From: Oxytricha trifallax
Lineage: Eukaryota; Ciliophora; Spirotrichea; Sporadotrichida; Oxytrichidae
Assembly (NCBI GenBank): GCA_000711775.1
Contig: ARYC01018611.1
Coordinates: 1 to 64,000 of the forward strand
DNA length: 64,000 bases
Direction: 5' to 3'
This document shows positions 47,688 to 58,722 of the stretch, piece by piece; position 1 is the first letter of the stretch; the number at the start of each line of letters is the position of its first letter. Position numbers and translations under genes: made by a program. The notes beneath the pieces were generated by a model. That model made no database searches. It was given only the letters and a program-made list of their open reading frames with translations, and was not told the origin of the DNA.

Positions 47688-48266
47688 ATGAGTGGAAGAA
47701 AAGGCAGAGGAAATGCAGGAGATTCTGACAAGACTAAATAAAGAGCATTCTCTCATGTCAACCTCAAAAAGCAGTTTTTATTTGAAGAAGAGAAGGAGGA
47801 TTTGAGAGTTCCATCAAGTGATCAGAGAGTACCAGCTCAAACACTTATCAAAAACCTATAATTGAAGGTTGTTATTCATAAAGTTTACCAACATGGAGGG
47901 ATCAACATTGGAAGCAACCAAGGAGTAACTCACATTTCTCAGAATCAGATAGAAATGGTGAGTCCAGAGAGATCAAAGTCAAAAGCTAAGAAGTCATAAA
48001 ACTATCTAGGCTTGCCACCCAAGAAGCTTGAGAACCTCCTCGCAGGAAGAATTCTCAACAACAAGGCACCCAAGAAAAAGGTGAACAAGGAGAGCTTCGG
48101 CTACAAAAAGTTGAAGATTCAGCAAAAGATTGCAAAACTGAACTTTGAATGGGTCAATCAGACAGTGAAGAAGACTCCCAAGGAGGAGAAGAAGTGGCTC
48201 AGAGAAGTTGGTTTGACCTATGTTAGAGGCATCCTCGAAAAGATGGAGGACTTGTCTAAGGAATGA
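47688..48266 (+). CDS. Tandem-cluster family gene 1 (192 aa), unknown function
   Basis: Continuous ciliate-code frame, ATG 47688, TGA 48264-48266. Layout: basic N-terminus ('MSGRKGRGNAGDSDKTKQRA'); a strand-like block near residues 60-80 ('LIKNLQLKVVIHKVYQHGG'); a Gln/Asn/Ser linker; a basic segment ('KAPKKKVNKESFGYKKL'); and the C-terminal helical signature ('IQQKIAKLNFEW...' then 'KKWLREVGLTYVRGIL', residues about 145-185). The same layout recurs in the next four genes. Strong basic character suggests nucleic-acid or chromatin association, but that is inference. GC content is clearly higher than flanks, which supports coding. Followed at 48,333-48,415 by the recurring 3' block. Confidence 0.7.
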
Positions 48267-48332
48267 AAAGAATATTAAGTGTTTGATTGTTTAGAGTAAT
48301 GAATAAGTTTAAAAGTAAATAAGTAATATTCT

Positions 48333-48415
48333 CATAATAAAAATGCATCCTTCTAATTCTGATAAAAGTTTAATTGTATCTAATTCATCATCCTTTATAT
48401 TGTTTTTTGTTCAAT
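48333..48415 (+). repeat. Recurring 3' block of cluster unit 1
   Basis: Contains TTTAATTGTATCTAATTCAT and CATCCTTTATATTG. Versions occur downstream of each later gene (49,970; 51,555; 52,972; weakly 54,015) and once more at 54,343. It could be a shared 3' untranslated/processing region or a duplication junction. Confidence 0.6.
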
Positions 48416-49313
48416 TTTTTACTGGTTATAAATAACTAAAGGTTATATTAATTAATTTTATCCTCCCTTATCAAAAATTATTGGTTCTTTAATATTTTAT
48501 AAACATAAATTGAATTTGTTTTCTAATTTATAACTCCTTTTAATTTTTTAAGTTATACTACTGCTTTTCTGCTGCAACAAAAAATTTTAAATAGTAATTG
48601 TAATAATTAAGTGTTTACTCTTTAAATTCAAAAACTTTAAATAATTAAACCTGAACTAATGATAATGAATTAATTTTTTAAACAATTTTAATTCGTTTTA
48701 GATTATGTTAATATTATTATAACCATGAATCATTTATTATACTTAACGTATAATCTATTAAAATCAATATAAAATTATAATTTTTAAATCTCACTAATAA
48801 TAAATTAATAAAGCTCTTTAACAGCTTAAGTTTATGTTATTACCAGTTATTTTAGACTACTTTTATAAAAACGTAAAACATAGCATTAAAGAGAGAGAGA
48901 GATAAAAAATAATAATTAGTATATTGAGATTATTTTTTTACTGTTAATTAAAGCTTTGAAACAAAATTCCTTTGATAAAAACATATTTTAATCATTTTAT
49001 TGTATTCTTAATCATATAATTTATTTACTTTAATTAATAAATCTACAAACATAAATTTATAAATCTAGAAATAATACATATAACAATGATATAAAGACGA
49101 ACAAAAACTAAAGAATAATTTGAATTTTAATCATAAGAAATCAAGACAGATTATTTATAATATATTTAAATCCTATAAGTAAATAAAAAAAAACTAAATA
49201 AATTATATATTAATTATTAGGATTTTTACATTAAATTTAAACATTCAAATTGAACCTAAAAAAATGAAGTATATAAAATTAAAAAATAATAAAATAAATT
49301 AAAGTATAAAGAA
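48416..49313. other. AT-rich spacer between cluster genes 1 and 2
   Basis: About 900 bases with no gene signal. A short GA-rich run lies at 48,891-48,902. Confidence 0.55.
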
Positions 49314-49891
49314 ATGGCAAGACACGGTAAATATAACTTAAAGAAGAAAGCTGATCTTTAGAAGAAGATATAAGGATAGCCAATGAATCTTAGTCCAGTA
49401 AGAACAAAGATTCAGAACAAGTAACAGTATGAGGTTCAAGAAGGGAAATAAACATATGCTTAAAATATAAAAATGAAGATTATTATTAATGGAGTTTAAG
49501 GGTAGCCTATTAGCATTCAACCAACCTTCAACAGCAATTTCGGCGGGAATCAAAATGTCATGAAGAATTTGAATCAAGTCTAAAGAAAGAGCCCTGCAAG
49601 ACCATACTAGACTACTACTACTACCTCAACAGCGAAACCAGATCAATTATGGCAAAGGATGAAATACAAGTTCAAGAGAATGAAAATCTCCAAGAGTAAG
49701 AAGCCAATATATCAATTCTCTGCACAAATTACCACTTGGAGATCTAGTCAAAGATTGCAAAATTCAATTGGGACAGCTCCAAGAATCTTCAGAAGGCAAA
49801 TGCCAATGAGAAACTCAAGTGGCTCAAAGAAGCAGCATATGAACTGGGCAAGCAGCTTATTACTGCAAGTGGCTTGCTAGTGAAACATTGA
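49314..49891 (+). pseudogene. Tandem-cluster family gene 2, one frameshift
   Basis: ATG 49314. The N-terminal frame includes 'MARHGKYNLKKKADLQKK' and the strand block 'AQNIKMKIIINGVQGQP'. The C-terminal signature ('KIAKFNWDSSKNLQKANANE', then 'KWLKEAAYELGKQLI') lies two positions over in another frame, ending at TGA 49889-49891. The switch must fall between about 49,560 and 49,660, where an ACT microsatellite (49,609-49,622) makes slippage likely. Total length would be about 192 residues, equal to gene 1. It is either a recent pseudogene, a sequence error or a spliced/eliminated junction. Confidence 0.6.
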
Positions 49892-49969
49892 GTTGTATAT
49901 TTTAAAAAGTGATTAAGTTTTTGTTTATTAAAAATTTCAAGTAACATTTATGCTATTTAAGTAAACTCT

Positions 49970-50062
49970 CATAATAATACAGCATCTTTCTGTAATTAAT
50001 CAAAATTTATTGTATCTAATTTATCATTCATTATTTCATTTCTTGCTCTTATGATCTATGCA
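49970..50062 (+). repeat. Recurring 3' block of cluster unit 2
   Basis: CTCATAATAATACAGCATCT, then TCTGTAATTAATCAAAATTT and ATTGTATCTAATTTATC. Nearly the same string recurs at 54,343-54,420. Confidence 0.65.
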
Positions 50063-50842
50063 AGAAAAACAAAAAATAAAAAAATAAGTATACCTAATAG
50101 GCTAAGTTTCATTTAAGTGCTCCGTTTTTATTCTATTTATGTAATTATCATAGTTTCTATTTTATTTATAATTATACATATTATAGAATTTATTTAATTA
50201 ATTATAACAATAGTCATAATAAAAATCTTTTAAAAAAACTTGATAATCATTCTACTTATTATCATAATTTGATTTCAAACTTCGCATATAATATTAAATT
50301 AATCAGTTTTGCTTGCACTAATAATAAAAAGATTCAATTATTCAAGACTTATTTTTATAAAATATAATAAAAAAAACATCCATGATTAAATGATCTAGTT
50401 AATACATATAACTTATTGATATGAATTTTTTCTCTTTTATTTTATCTTATTATAAAAAACCTATTTAATATGTCTTTCACAAAATATTTGACATTATAAT
50501 GTTACGCTTTCGTATTCTGACTACATATTAGCTTTAAATTTTGGTAAATTAAATAATTTATCAACATAAAAATTAGAAATGTATTAAGAAATAAAAATTA
50601 AACGAATAAATTTCTGATAAAAAAAATTAAATTAAATAATGAAGATCTAACCATTTTTATGTAATTGTTATTCTTATTAAAATAAATTAAATTTTATGTG
50701 GTAAATTTAGTAATTCTATCTTTAATAATTAGAATTAATTTTAAGAACTAAATTAATACGTTTTAAATATTCCTTTTGAAACTATAAACAATCTAAATTA
50801 TAAATAACAAATAATCTTAATACTTTGCTATCAGAAGTTTAC
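50063..50842. other. AT-rich spacer between cluster genes 2 and 3
   Basis: No gene signal. Confidence 0.55.
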
Positions 50843-51444
50843 ATGGTAAAAATTGATAAAGGAGCTTCAGGCAAAAACAACATCAAAGCTGCACCAGTCT
50901 ACCCAGCTAAGAAAGTTTCATCAAAGCAAGAGAAACCAGATTCTGAGAGAGAAAGGCTAGACTTTATCGAGTAGTTTGAAGTTATTGAGGGGAGGCAAAT
51001 CTTGATTGAAAATATCTAATTAAATGTCATTTTTAAAAAGGATTAAGGCCACAACATTAAAATCCAGTAGGTCGCCAACAACATCTTCAACAACGGAGGA
51101 GGCATGATTCATTTGAATGAGATGTAATAGATTCCTCCAAAATCTAACAAACTCATTATAAAAACTAGAAATATGATGAGAAAGGAGTCAGCAGAGAGAA
51201 ATCAAGTTCAAAACATTCCTCCTGTTATTTCCAGAAATTCTTAGTTGCAAAAGAATGATTATTATGACCCCAAAAAGCTCACATTTACAAAGAAGCATTT
51301 CATGGTTCAAAAGAAAATTGCAGATTTCACTGGGAAAGTAACTAAAACTATGTGAAAGCTAATGATTAAGTTAAGGAGGAATGGCTTAAAGAAGCTACTA
51401 TTGCTTTAGGAAGAGAACTCATTGAATTTGGCAGAATAATGTGA
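50843..51444 (+). pseudogene. Tandem-cluster family gene 3, one frameshift near the C-terminus
   Basis: ATG 50843. Reads 'MVKIDKGASGKNNIKAAPVY', then 'GRQILIENIQLNVIFKK' (strand block) and 'YDPKKLTFTKKHFMVQKKIA'. The frame then hits TGA near 51,353. One base over, the conserved end resumes: 'WESNQNYVKANDQVKEEWLK' followed by 'EATIALGRELIEFGRIM', with TGA 51442-51444. Comparison with gene 2 ('FNWDSSKNLQKAN') places a missing base at about 51,325-51,335. Otherwise the gene is intact, about 200 residues. Confidence 0.6.
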
Positions 51445-51554
51445 AGTTGCTCAAGATTCTTGAAACTAGATTGATTGGAAAGTTATTAGAAAGATATATA
51501 TTGAGTGACAAGTCCGTGAGTTCTTAAAGTTAATTTAGTTAAATATTTTAATTT

Positions 51555-51615
51555 TAATGTATCATAGTAAAACTTCATCTTCTTGTAATTAATCAAAATT
51601 TAATTTTATTTCATT
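51555..51615 (+). repeat. Recurring 3' block of cluster unit 3
   Basis: CTTGTAATTAATCAAAATTT followed by AATTTTATTTC: a shortened version of the block after genes 1, 2 and 4. Confidence 0.5.
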
Positions 51616-52278
51616 TTTTTGGTATAAAGAGTATTAATTTTTGAAAAATGAGTCTTTTTATTGAACAAATCAGATAAAATTATTTATTTTTACAGCAAAT
51701 GATTCAATAAATTAACTATTATCAATAATCCTTAGATTCCTTTAGTGATCCTTAAAATTATGAATAATTAGTTTATTTCCTCTTTTTCTTCAAAATTATA
51801 AAATATAGTAGCTATCTAATTAAGCAAATATCTGTTTCACATTTTCGACGATCAATATAATATTAGTTTTTAAGAAGTTGGCTAAGCATATTATAAGATT
51901 AACTCGATAATTTTCAAAATTATGAAGGGATTGAGAGTTGTCTATTAAAATGTTAATTTTTAATTTTATAATTATTTAATTTTATGATTATTTAATACTT
52001 AATTTTTGTAAACTTGTTATTATTAAAAACAACAAGCCATAATAAATATAGAACAATTGATACAAGTACTTATAATTAAAAACTGAAATTAGTTTTTTTA
52101 TCTTAGTAATTTCTAAAAAATATTTATAATAGTTGGAAAAATAAATATTGAGCATGAATATTCAAAGTTCTAATAATTAATATTCGCGAAGAATTTCTCT
52201 AAAATATCGAATTATGAATTTGAATTTATAAATTATCAATAATTATAATTATAATCAATAAGCTTATCAGTCAAGTCA
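51616..52278. other. AT-rich spacer between cluster genes 3 and 4
   Basis: No gene signal. Confidence 0.55.
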
Positions 52279-52839
52279 ATGTCTCCACCAGGCAAGAAAA
52301 GAAAGCACATCAGAGAAAAATTGGCTTTCAACAATAGAGTCAATAAGAGAGTCTAGAATATTTTCTAGAACAAGTTTAAAGCTGCTCAAATTCCTCAAAA
52401 ACCAAGTCAAACCATTAACATTGAAAACATTTCGTTGAATGTAATATTTTAATAGGTTTAAGGTGGAGTTGCTTAAAATCTTGTGGGCAATGTGATTAAC
52501 GGCAGAGTTGCTGTTTCCACGGGCAACGTTGGGAATCACAATCAAGCTCAAACACCTAAGCATAACATGCCATTGAGAAGCTCAGCAAAGCATGCTGGTG
52601 TCACTATCAACTAGAGAGCAGGAGCGCCAGAAGAGAACAAAGTCTAAGCACTAGAAGAGAACAAGGGACATCTCAGCTTCTCTGCTTTGAACACTCGTAT
52701 CACTAAAAGGATGCTCAATTTTCAACTTTAGATCTTGCAAAACCCCAAAAGAGGTCCAATCAAAGAGTAGAGGAAATACATGAAGGAAGTTGGATCTATC
52801 TTCGCCCAGAAGCTTCTAGATGACTTTTAAAAATATTGA
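52279..52839 (+). CDS. Tandem-cluster family gene 4 (186 aa), unknown function
   Basis: Continuous frame, ATG 52279, TGA 52837-52839. Basic N-terminus ('MSPPGKKRKHIREKLAFNN'); strand block 'QTINIENISLNVIFQQVQG'; Gly/Val/Asn-rich middle ('GGVAQNLVGNVINGRVAV'); and C-terminal 'FQLQILQNPKRGPIKEQRKY', then 'MKEVGSIFAQKLLDDFQKY', matching the K-W/Y-x-KE signature of the other members. The signature core is more diverged than in genes 2 and 3. Higher GC than flanks. Function unknown. Confidence 0.65.
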
Positions 52840-52971
52840 GTTAAATCATCCATTTATTAACAATGTTTAAGTTAATTTGAGTTTGTTATTTTATTATTGA
52901 GTGAAAATAAGTAATTTATTTAGTTTTAATTTTAATGAAAATTTAATATCAGTATTATTAAAAACAATTAA

Positions 52972-53125
52972 TCATAATAAAACTGCCTCTTTCTAAATCT
53001 GATCAAATTTAATTGTATCTGATTCATCATCCTTTGTATCGTTCCTTGCTCATATGTCCTTTCCTAAAACAACTTATAATTATATTAATTAAATATAAAA
53101 CGTCTAAGACTAATTGCTTCGCTAA
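52972..53125 (+). repeat. Recurring 3' block of cluster unit 4 (long version)
   Basis: Includes CAAATTTAATTGTATCTGAT, TCATCATCCTTTGTATC, and further on ACAACTTATAATTATATTAA and TCTAAGACTAATTGCTTC. All are found again in the same order at 54,360-54,500. Confidence 0.7.
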
Positions 53126-53471
53126 CTTAATTATCGATTCATGAATTAATATATTAAGCAAATTAATTGAGTAACTATATAGCTCTCTATTAAATTTATT
53201 ATATATAATTGATTTTTAATTATTGATGATATTTATTTTTATCTGAACATTTTAATTAATTTTAAATTAATAAATTATTTTTCTATCATAATATCAAATT
53301 ATATTTTATGAATTAGAATACTCCAATATGTATTAGCATCATAATTAATTTTATATTGCTCAGTGAGCCTATTCAAACCTTATCATAATTTTGAATATTT
53401 AAATTAGATATTCCATTGTAATATTATAGATCCTAAGCAAACTTATTAATTATATAATTTTATATACAATA

Positions 53472-53927
53472 ATGAAATCAAATAATCAAAGAAAAGCTTC
53501 TAGTGCCCAAAAACACAATTCCCAGACAGAGCAGCCTGTCAATATAGATAAATTTGAATTAAAGATAGTAATCTAAAATGTTTCTGGAGGTGGTGATGCA
53601 ATGAGTGATTGTAACATCAGAGACATATATGAGGGTGCAAGAATAATTTATAATAGAAAACAAAGCGATGACAGTGACAAAGTCAATGATTCTGAAAGTA
53701 ACAAATGTGATGTTGACAGGAAGGGATCTTTGACTAAAAGCATGAATAACCAGCGAAATTTTTCTGATTAAAACTGCAAAATAATGAAAAGAGTAACCAA
53801 GTTTATGTAAGATAATTTAATAATCTCTGGAACACCAGCTACTACTGAAAAGCAAAAGAAAGCTTAATTAATTGAAGCAATGACGATTTTTATTGATAAT
53901 CTATGTGATTTGAGAATTTAAATTTGA
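53472..53927 (+). CDS. Tandem-cluster family gene 5 (151 aa), unknown function
   Basis: Continuous frame, ATG 53472, TGA 53925-53927. Shorter, most diverged member: 'MKSNNQRKASSAQKHNSQTE', strand block 'PVNIDKFELKIVIQNVSGG', acidic middle ('KQSDDSDKVNDSESNKCD'), and C-terminus 'TEKQKKAQLIEAMTIFIDNL'. Position, strand, size and the block order tie it to the cluster despite weak end similarity. A weak 3' block follows at about 54,015-54,075. Confidence 0.55.
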
Positions 53928-54342
53928 ATATTAATAGACATAGATCAATTGTTGAAAAAAAATATATTATAAATTTAAAGTTGTTTAGTATTTTAGTATT
54001 AATTTAAATTTTAATATTTTAAAAATGCATCTTTACTTAGTATATTACCAAATTTTAATAGTATCTAATTTGTTATAATTAAATTAAAAATATTTAGAAA
54101 TTCAAACTTTTTGCTTGAAATGTAATAATAAATATCCACAACCTTAAAAAGATAACAGTTCATGAAAAAAGAATTTATTTTTTTGCTTAAATGATTCTTG
54201 GAAACTATAAAAGTTTTGACTTGAATCCTAAAATTTTTCTTCGCAAACAGTTAATTTGTAAATATTATTGAGCAAGATGATTACTTTGAAATAATTTATT
54301 TAAATAATAAAGTAGCATTAATGTTAGTAAGTACAATTTCTC

Positions 54343-54500
54343 ATAATAATACGGCATCTTTCTGTAATTAATCAAAATTTAATTGTATCTAATTCATCAT
54401 TCTTTGTATTGTTTCTTGTTCATATGACCTCTGTAAGAACAACTTATAATTATAGTAAATTTCTATAAAACTTCTAAGACTAATTGCTTCTCTGATTTAA
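54343..54500 (+). repeat. Orphan copy of the cluster 3' block
   Basis: CTCATAATAATACGGCATCT through TCTAAGACTAATTGCTTC: the full long block, but with no intact family gene upstream. The 54,130-54,340 stretch has only short broken frames. It probably marks a sixth unit whose gene has been lost, abutting the 3' end of the minus-strand cupredoxin-like gene. Confidence 0.6.
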
Positions 54501-54604
54501 TCTGTTCTTTAATTAGTTCATAATGCACAAATCAAATTAGTTTGGTTTCTTCTAATTGCTCTCTTTTTATTTCCTCTTCTAGAGATATTGCCTTCTCTTT
54601 GCCT

Positions 54605-56712
54605 TCATTTTCTATTTCTGTAGCTGCTATCTATGTATTTCATCAAGTTGCTTCCCTAGTAGTGGATCATCTTGGATTCATTATTTTTTATATAATAAAT
54701 AGTGAATTGGATGAGATTGCTCGATTCAATGAGGAATTCTTTCGATATCTGTTTTTGGCCTCCTCGACGATCTGGCTCAAGAGTTCTGACAATAAACATT
54801 GCCTTTTTATTTTGGACAGTATTTTGTGGTAGTTAAGAAGCTTCTAATTCTTAATTGTCCTATTCATGAATATCATTTTGATCTATAGACAGCTGATCTT
54901 TCAATAAAAAAATAATAGTAAAGTAAGAAGTATACAATAATAATCTATAAAAATCTTTACTGACATCTGATTAATTAAGAAGTTCTTAGCGATTTAAAGC
55001 ATTATTCAAGATATCTTAACTTTCTTAATCAGCTTTAGTAGAATGAAATAGCAGAGAATAATAAATTTTAAATACTTTAACTTATAAGAGAATATTGTGT
55101 AAGATTGCTTGGATCATACTATGCTACCAATAACTCGTTATCGATCTAACTTTGATTATTATTAACACTTTCTTATGCTATTAACAATTATTCCGATCCA
55201 GAGCTCTTGTGACTTGGCTACCCAGATTATTTATTAGAAGATTCTTTCGAGCCCTTGGATGAGTGTCTTTGTTAATTAAATTTAAATTCATTAATTTGAA
55301 TCTTTGCTGTTCCAAGAAATTCTTCTCTTCCTAGTCATCGATGTCTTCACTTGCGCTTGGCTGCATCTCGCTCTCAGATGTGAGTTCTGCTTCGCATTTC
55401 AACTAGTGGTTATATTTATCAAAGACCTCCTTGAAGAATTTCTTCGAAACTATTGGTGTCTCTTCTTAAGTTTCGATGTGTTTCTCTTCTTCTAGAACTT
55501 CAATCAGTCTCTAGCTTAACTGTGATTGTATTTGATGTGACTTAGAAAATATAATAAAACTAAGTATTTTTAGTTTAATAACTTCCTCTTATCGTTTTCT
55601 TTAGATGAGGCAGTTCTGATATCATAAGGAGCAGCAGCCTGGAATCTTTGGAATGCTAGGCTTTCTCTTTGGTGTTAGAGAAGCGCATTCTAATTTTCAA
55701 ATACTTTAATGGAACCCTTCATATATGTATAGATTTGACATCTGTATGTGAATTATCCGCACTCATGGAACTTAACTTTGATTATAACAAGTAAATCTTT
55801 AAAAAAATACTTTGAAGGTGTCATTCAGCCTTAGAATGTTTGACTCAGTATGAATATCATAATATATATTTATTATCATTAAAAGCTACTACGTGAGATC
55901 TAGTGGCAGATGAGTTCTTATAGTAGGTTATGTCTGATTCTTCCTCTAAATCTTCTTAAATGCGCCACTCTACAATAGAGCCTTTTTCGATTTTTAAATT
56001 CTCTGGAATGAATTTGTTGTTCCTTATTGCCTTATATAAATTTTAAATCATTGTACTTTACCTGATAATTTACATAACTTTACTAATACTATGATCTGGT
56101 AAGTGTTAATTAATTCTTTTTTCTCTTCATGTCTATTTGAGACAGCTGCTCTAATGCTTGGTGTGCCTGCCTACACAATACTACCATAACTATCTTTATT
56201 TATAAGTTGCTTGTATGGGTGTTTGCCTTGAGAGAATTCTGTCATCAAAGAATACAATAATGATAACAATTAGTTCCGTTAATAAATGTATATAAAAAGA
56301 GTCGTAATTAGTCTTATTGGTGTTAGATTAGTCTAGTGAGTATTTTTAATTCTGTTCACCATAATTATACCAGTCATTTTGTTTAATATGGAGCTATTCC
56401 TATTCTTTATTCAAAACATCTAAGCTGCTTTTATTATTAAATTAGTTTGCCTCGTAGCCTTGTTTGTATGTCTCTCTTGATTAAGTTTTATAAACTAAAA
56501 TGTGGAAATCATAATTTAAACTAGTGTTTATATAAAAATAGTATTAAATATTTTAATATATAAAAAAATTAGTGCTAACTTGTGAGGTCAAACACAGAAC
56601 GAACTGCAATTGCAGCGGATGCGCTTGGAATAATCTGCTCTTTAGTAGTTTTTGGGTCTATAACTTTAAATTACGTTTTTAGCGATTTCTATAGAGATGA
56701 GATTGACTTCAT
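54605..56712 (-). CDS. Cupredoxin-like domain protein with acidic C-terminal region, several introns
   Basis: Minus strand. ATG at 56712 opens exon 1 ('MKSISSLQKSLKTQFKVID' to 'AVRSVFDLTS', 56,712-56,580), with donor GTTAGC and acceptor near 56,490. Later exons read 'KTYKQGYEANQFNNKSSLD', 'TEFSQGKHPYKQLINKDSY' and 'AIRNNKFIPENLKIEKGSIV'. Then come 'EWRIQEDLEEESDITYY', 'SSATRSHVVAF' and 'KFHECGQFTYRCQIYTYMKG'. The FIPENLKIEKGS.VEW ... HVV ... GQFTYRC ... M.G.I.V pattern is that of a plastocyanin/cupredoxin fold. The second His ligand usually after the Cys is absent (C-Q-I-Y-T-Y-M). The C-terminal part (55,500-54,605) is acidic/Gln-rich. The last stop is uncertain: TGA at 54605 or, in another frame, at 54532. 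Divergent from the transporter at 57,107. Confidence 0.6.
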
Positions 56713-57106
56713 CGCACTGTTATTCGACTATTGCAATTTAGTAAAAATTTACATATAATTAATTATTATATTATATTGCTGTGAAGAGAGGGAGGACTAT
56801 TGCTAACTCTAGTTCGATATTGATTTCTAATGTAACTGCATTATTATATTATTATTATTTAAAAATTATTATCATTTTAGAATTTATAAATTATGAAATA
56901 CTATTATCTTAATACATACTATGTCAAATTAAATATTGGGATGAAAATAATTAAGTAAATAATAAATTTTAAGAAACTAATGAAGTTTTTGTATTTGAAT
57001 TTTTATAGATAAAATGTTAATATACTGTTTATATCAATATTTATTCTTTAAATTATCAATTTCTATTGCTTTCCACTATCATTTATAAATTATTTAAAAT
57101 ATATTA

Positions 57107-58722
57107 ATGATCTGCCAATTAAAGGAGAAAAAGTTAACGCCAGAATCGTCACCAACGCTCCATCATAATCCCTATTTATAACAATCTAGTGGATGTTTCA
57201 CTCAGCCCCCACCTATCAAGATTCATAATGAAGAGCTGTTTGAGAAACTAATTCTGAAAGATTTCAATGCACCAGACTACAGTAAGCACAATCACCACTC
57301 ACTAATACCCCCAGTAACAACACTGGGAATTCAATTGAAGCGTCGATACACTCTTGTAAATTTATTGGCCATTCCCTACTTATTTTTCACGATTGCTATT
57401 GTATCCAGTTTCATAAACACATAGATGATTTTTATACTACGTGATGAGAACTATTTTGCTGTACCATAGAACTAGATTGGGACAGTCAGCAGCGATATTA
57501 TGTTTTACATGCAGCTCACATCTATTAGTTTGAGTTTGTTCATAGGGTATATATTTGACATTTTTGGGCGTAAGATTCCCATTTTTACTAGTCTAAACTT
57601 TAAATATTAATTTAAAGTTCTACAATTTTTTACAGGTTATCTTTTTAATTTACTAATGTGCGGTTGCTTGATGATTTTAATACCCTAAGTTGCCCCTGTG
57701 GTTTATCCATCACTTATAGTAGTAAGAATTGCAATTGGAGTAATGACTATCGCCCCAAATTGCCATCCTCTGGTAAGTGATTATGTTTCAAAGTCTTACA
57801 GAGGAAGAGTGACAGGATACTAAAGCTACGGTCAAATTATGGGAGAGTTTTTTACATATGCTGTACTATTCAGTATTTAACTAAGCAGCTTCGACGTCAG
57901 CTATACTGTTGTGGGCCTACTCATTATCAGTCTTTCAACATTTTCACTTTTGATGATAAAAGAGCACAAGGAACCCAAAAATTCAAACAAAGAAGAGGCA
58001 ATTAGCACAGCAAGAAGGGATTGCTGTGACGACTGCTTGGAAGGTAAACCAGGAATACTTCCAAGAATATTATGCCTAACAAATGTACTTAGGTAGGAAT
58101 GTAGGAACAATATCGTTCTCCCAATAAGTTTCTTTGGAGTATTCATAATTAAACAATCCGCAATTTTATACAATACATTCCTTATTCTAAAGATTACCTC
58201 TTACGTAGATACTGGTATCTTGGCTAGTGACTAATAAGCTAGAGATATAGTACAAGTTATCAAGATAATCTAAGTTTAAAATTTATATAATTCCTTATAG
58301 TTTTTGCAAGCTTAATCTTGATCATGTTTGCAGGCCACTACTCAGATAAGCTGAAATATACCTACACAATCCCATTGGCTTTTATATTGAAATCATGTGC
58401 AATAACCCTCCTTGTTTTCCTAGATAACCCGCACAGCTACCTATTTAAATTTAGTTGTGTAGCGATTCAATCTCTATCCTTAATTTAAAACATCTTAATC
58501 GATGGGCTATTCTCCAAAAATCTTAAGAAAGAAATCAGAGGTACTCTCAATGGAGTGTATTTCACTTTTGGAAGTCTGGGCATGCTAGCCTTTGCCAAAA
58601 TTGGAGGTTATTTATACGATTAAGTTTCACAAGATATGCCTTTTATACTATCCGCTGGTCTCAATGCATCTTATGGGTTGATAATACTGCTGCTCTATAT
58701 ATTCAACGTCATCAAACATTGA
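57107..58722 (+). CDS. Major facilitator superfamily transporter
   Basis: ATG 57107, TGA 58720-58722. About 80 polar residues ('MICQLKEKKLTPESSP...') precede the first membrane helix ('YTLVNLLAIPYLFFTIAIVS'). The loop 2-3 signature 'GYIFDIFGRKIPIF' (about 57,547-57,588) and loop 8-9 'GHYSDKLKYTY' (58,331-58,363) are typical MFS G-x-x-D-x-x-G-R-K/R motifs; about 12 hydrophobic segments follow. Intron 57,591-57,635 (GT...AG, 45 nt) restores the frame. A second break lies around 58,225-58,308 and could be an intron from GTGACTAA to TTATAG or an eliminated sequence. Integral membrane protein of the sugar/organic-solute carrier type; substrate unknown. Confidence 0.85.

Noticed and set aside
54542..54832. 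Plus-strand 97-codon hydrophobic ORF
   Set aside because: It is the antisense of the Glu/Gln-rich end of the minus-strand cupredoxin-like gene.
56580..56760. Plus-strand membrane-like frame (ADALGIICSLVVFG)
   Set aside because: The minus strand gives a better reading with ATG at 56,712 and a proper splice donor, forming exon 1 of the cupredoxin-like gene.
57901..58173. Minus-strand 90-codon ORF
   Set aside because: Antisense to the transporter coding sequence.
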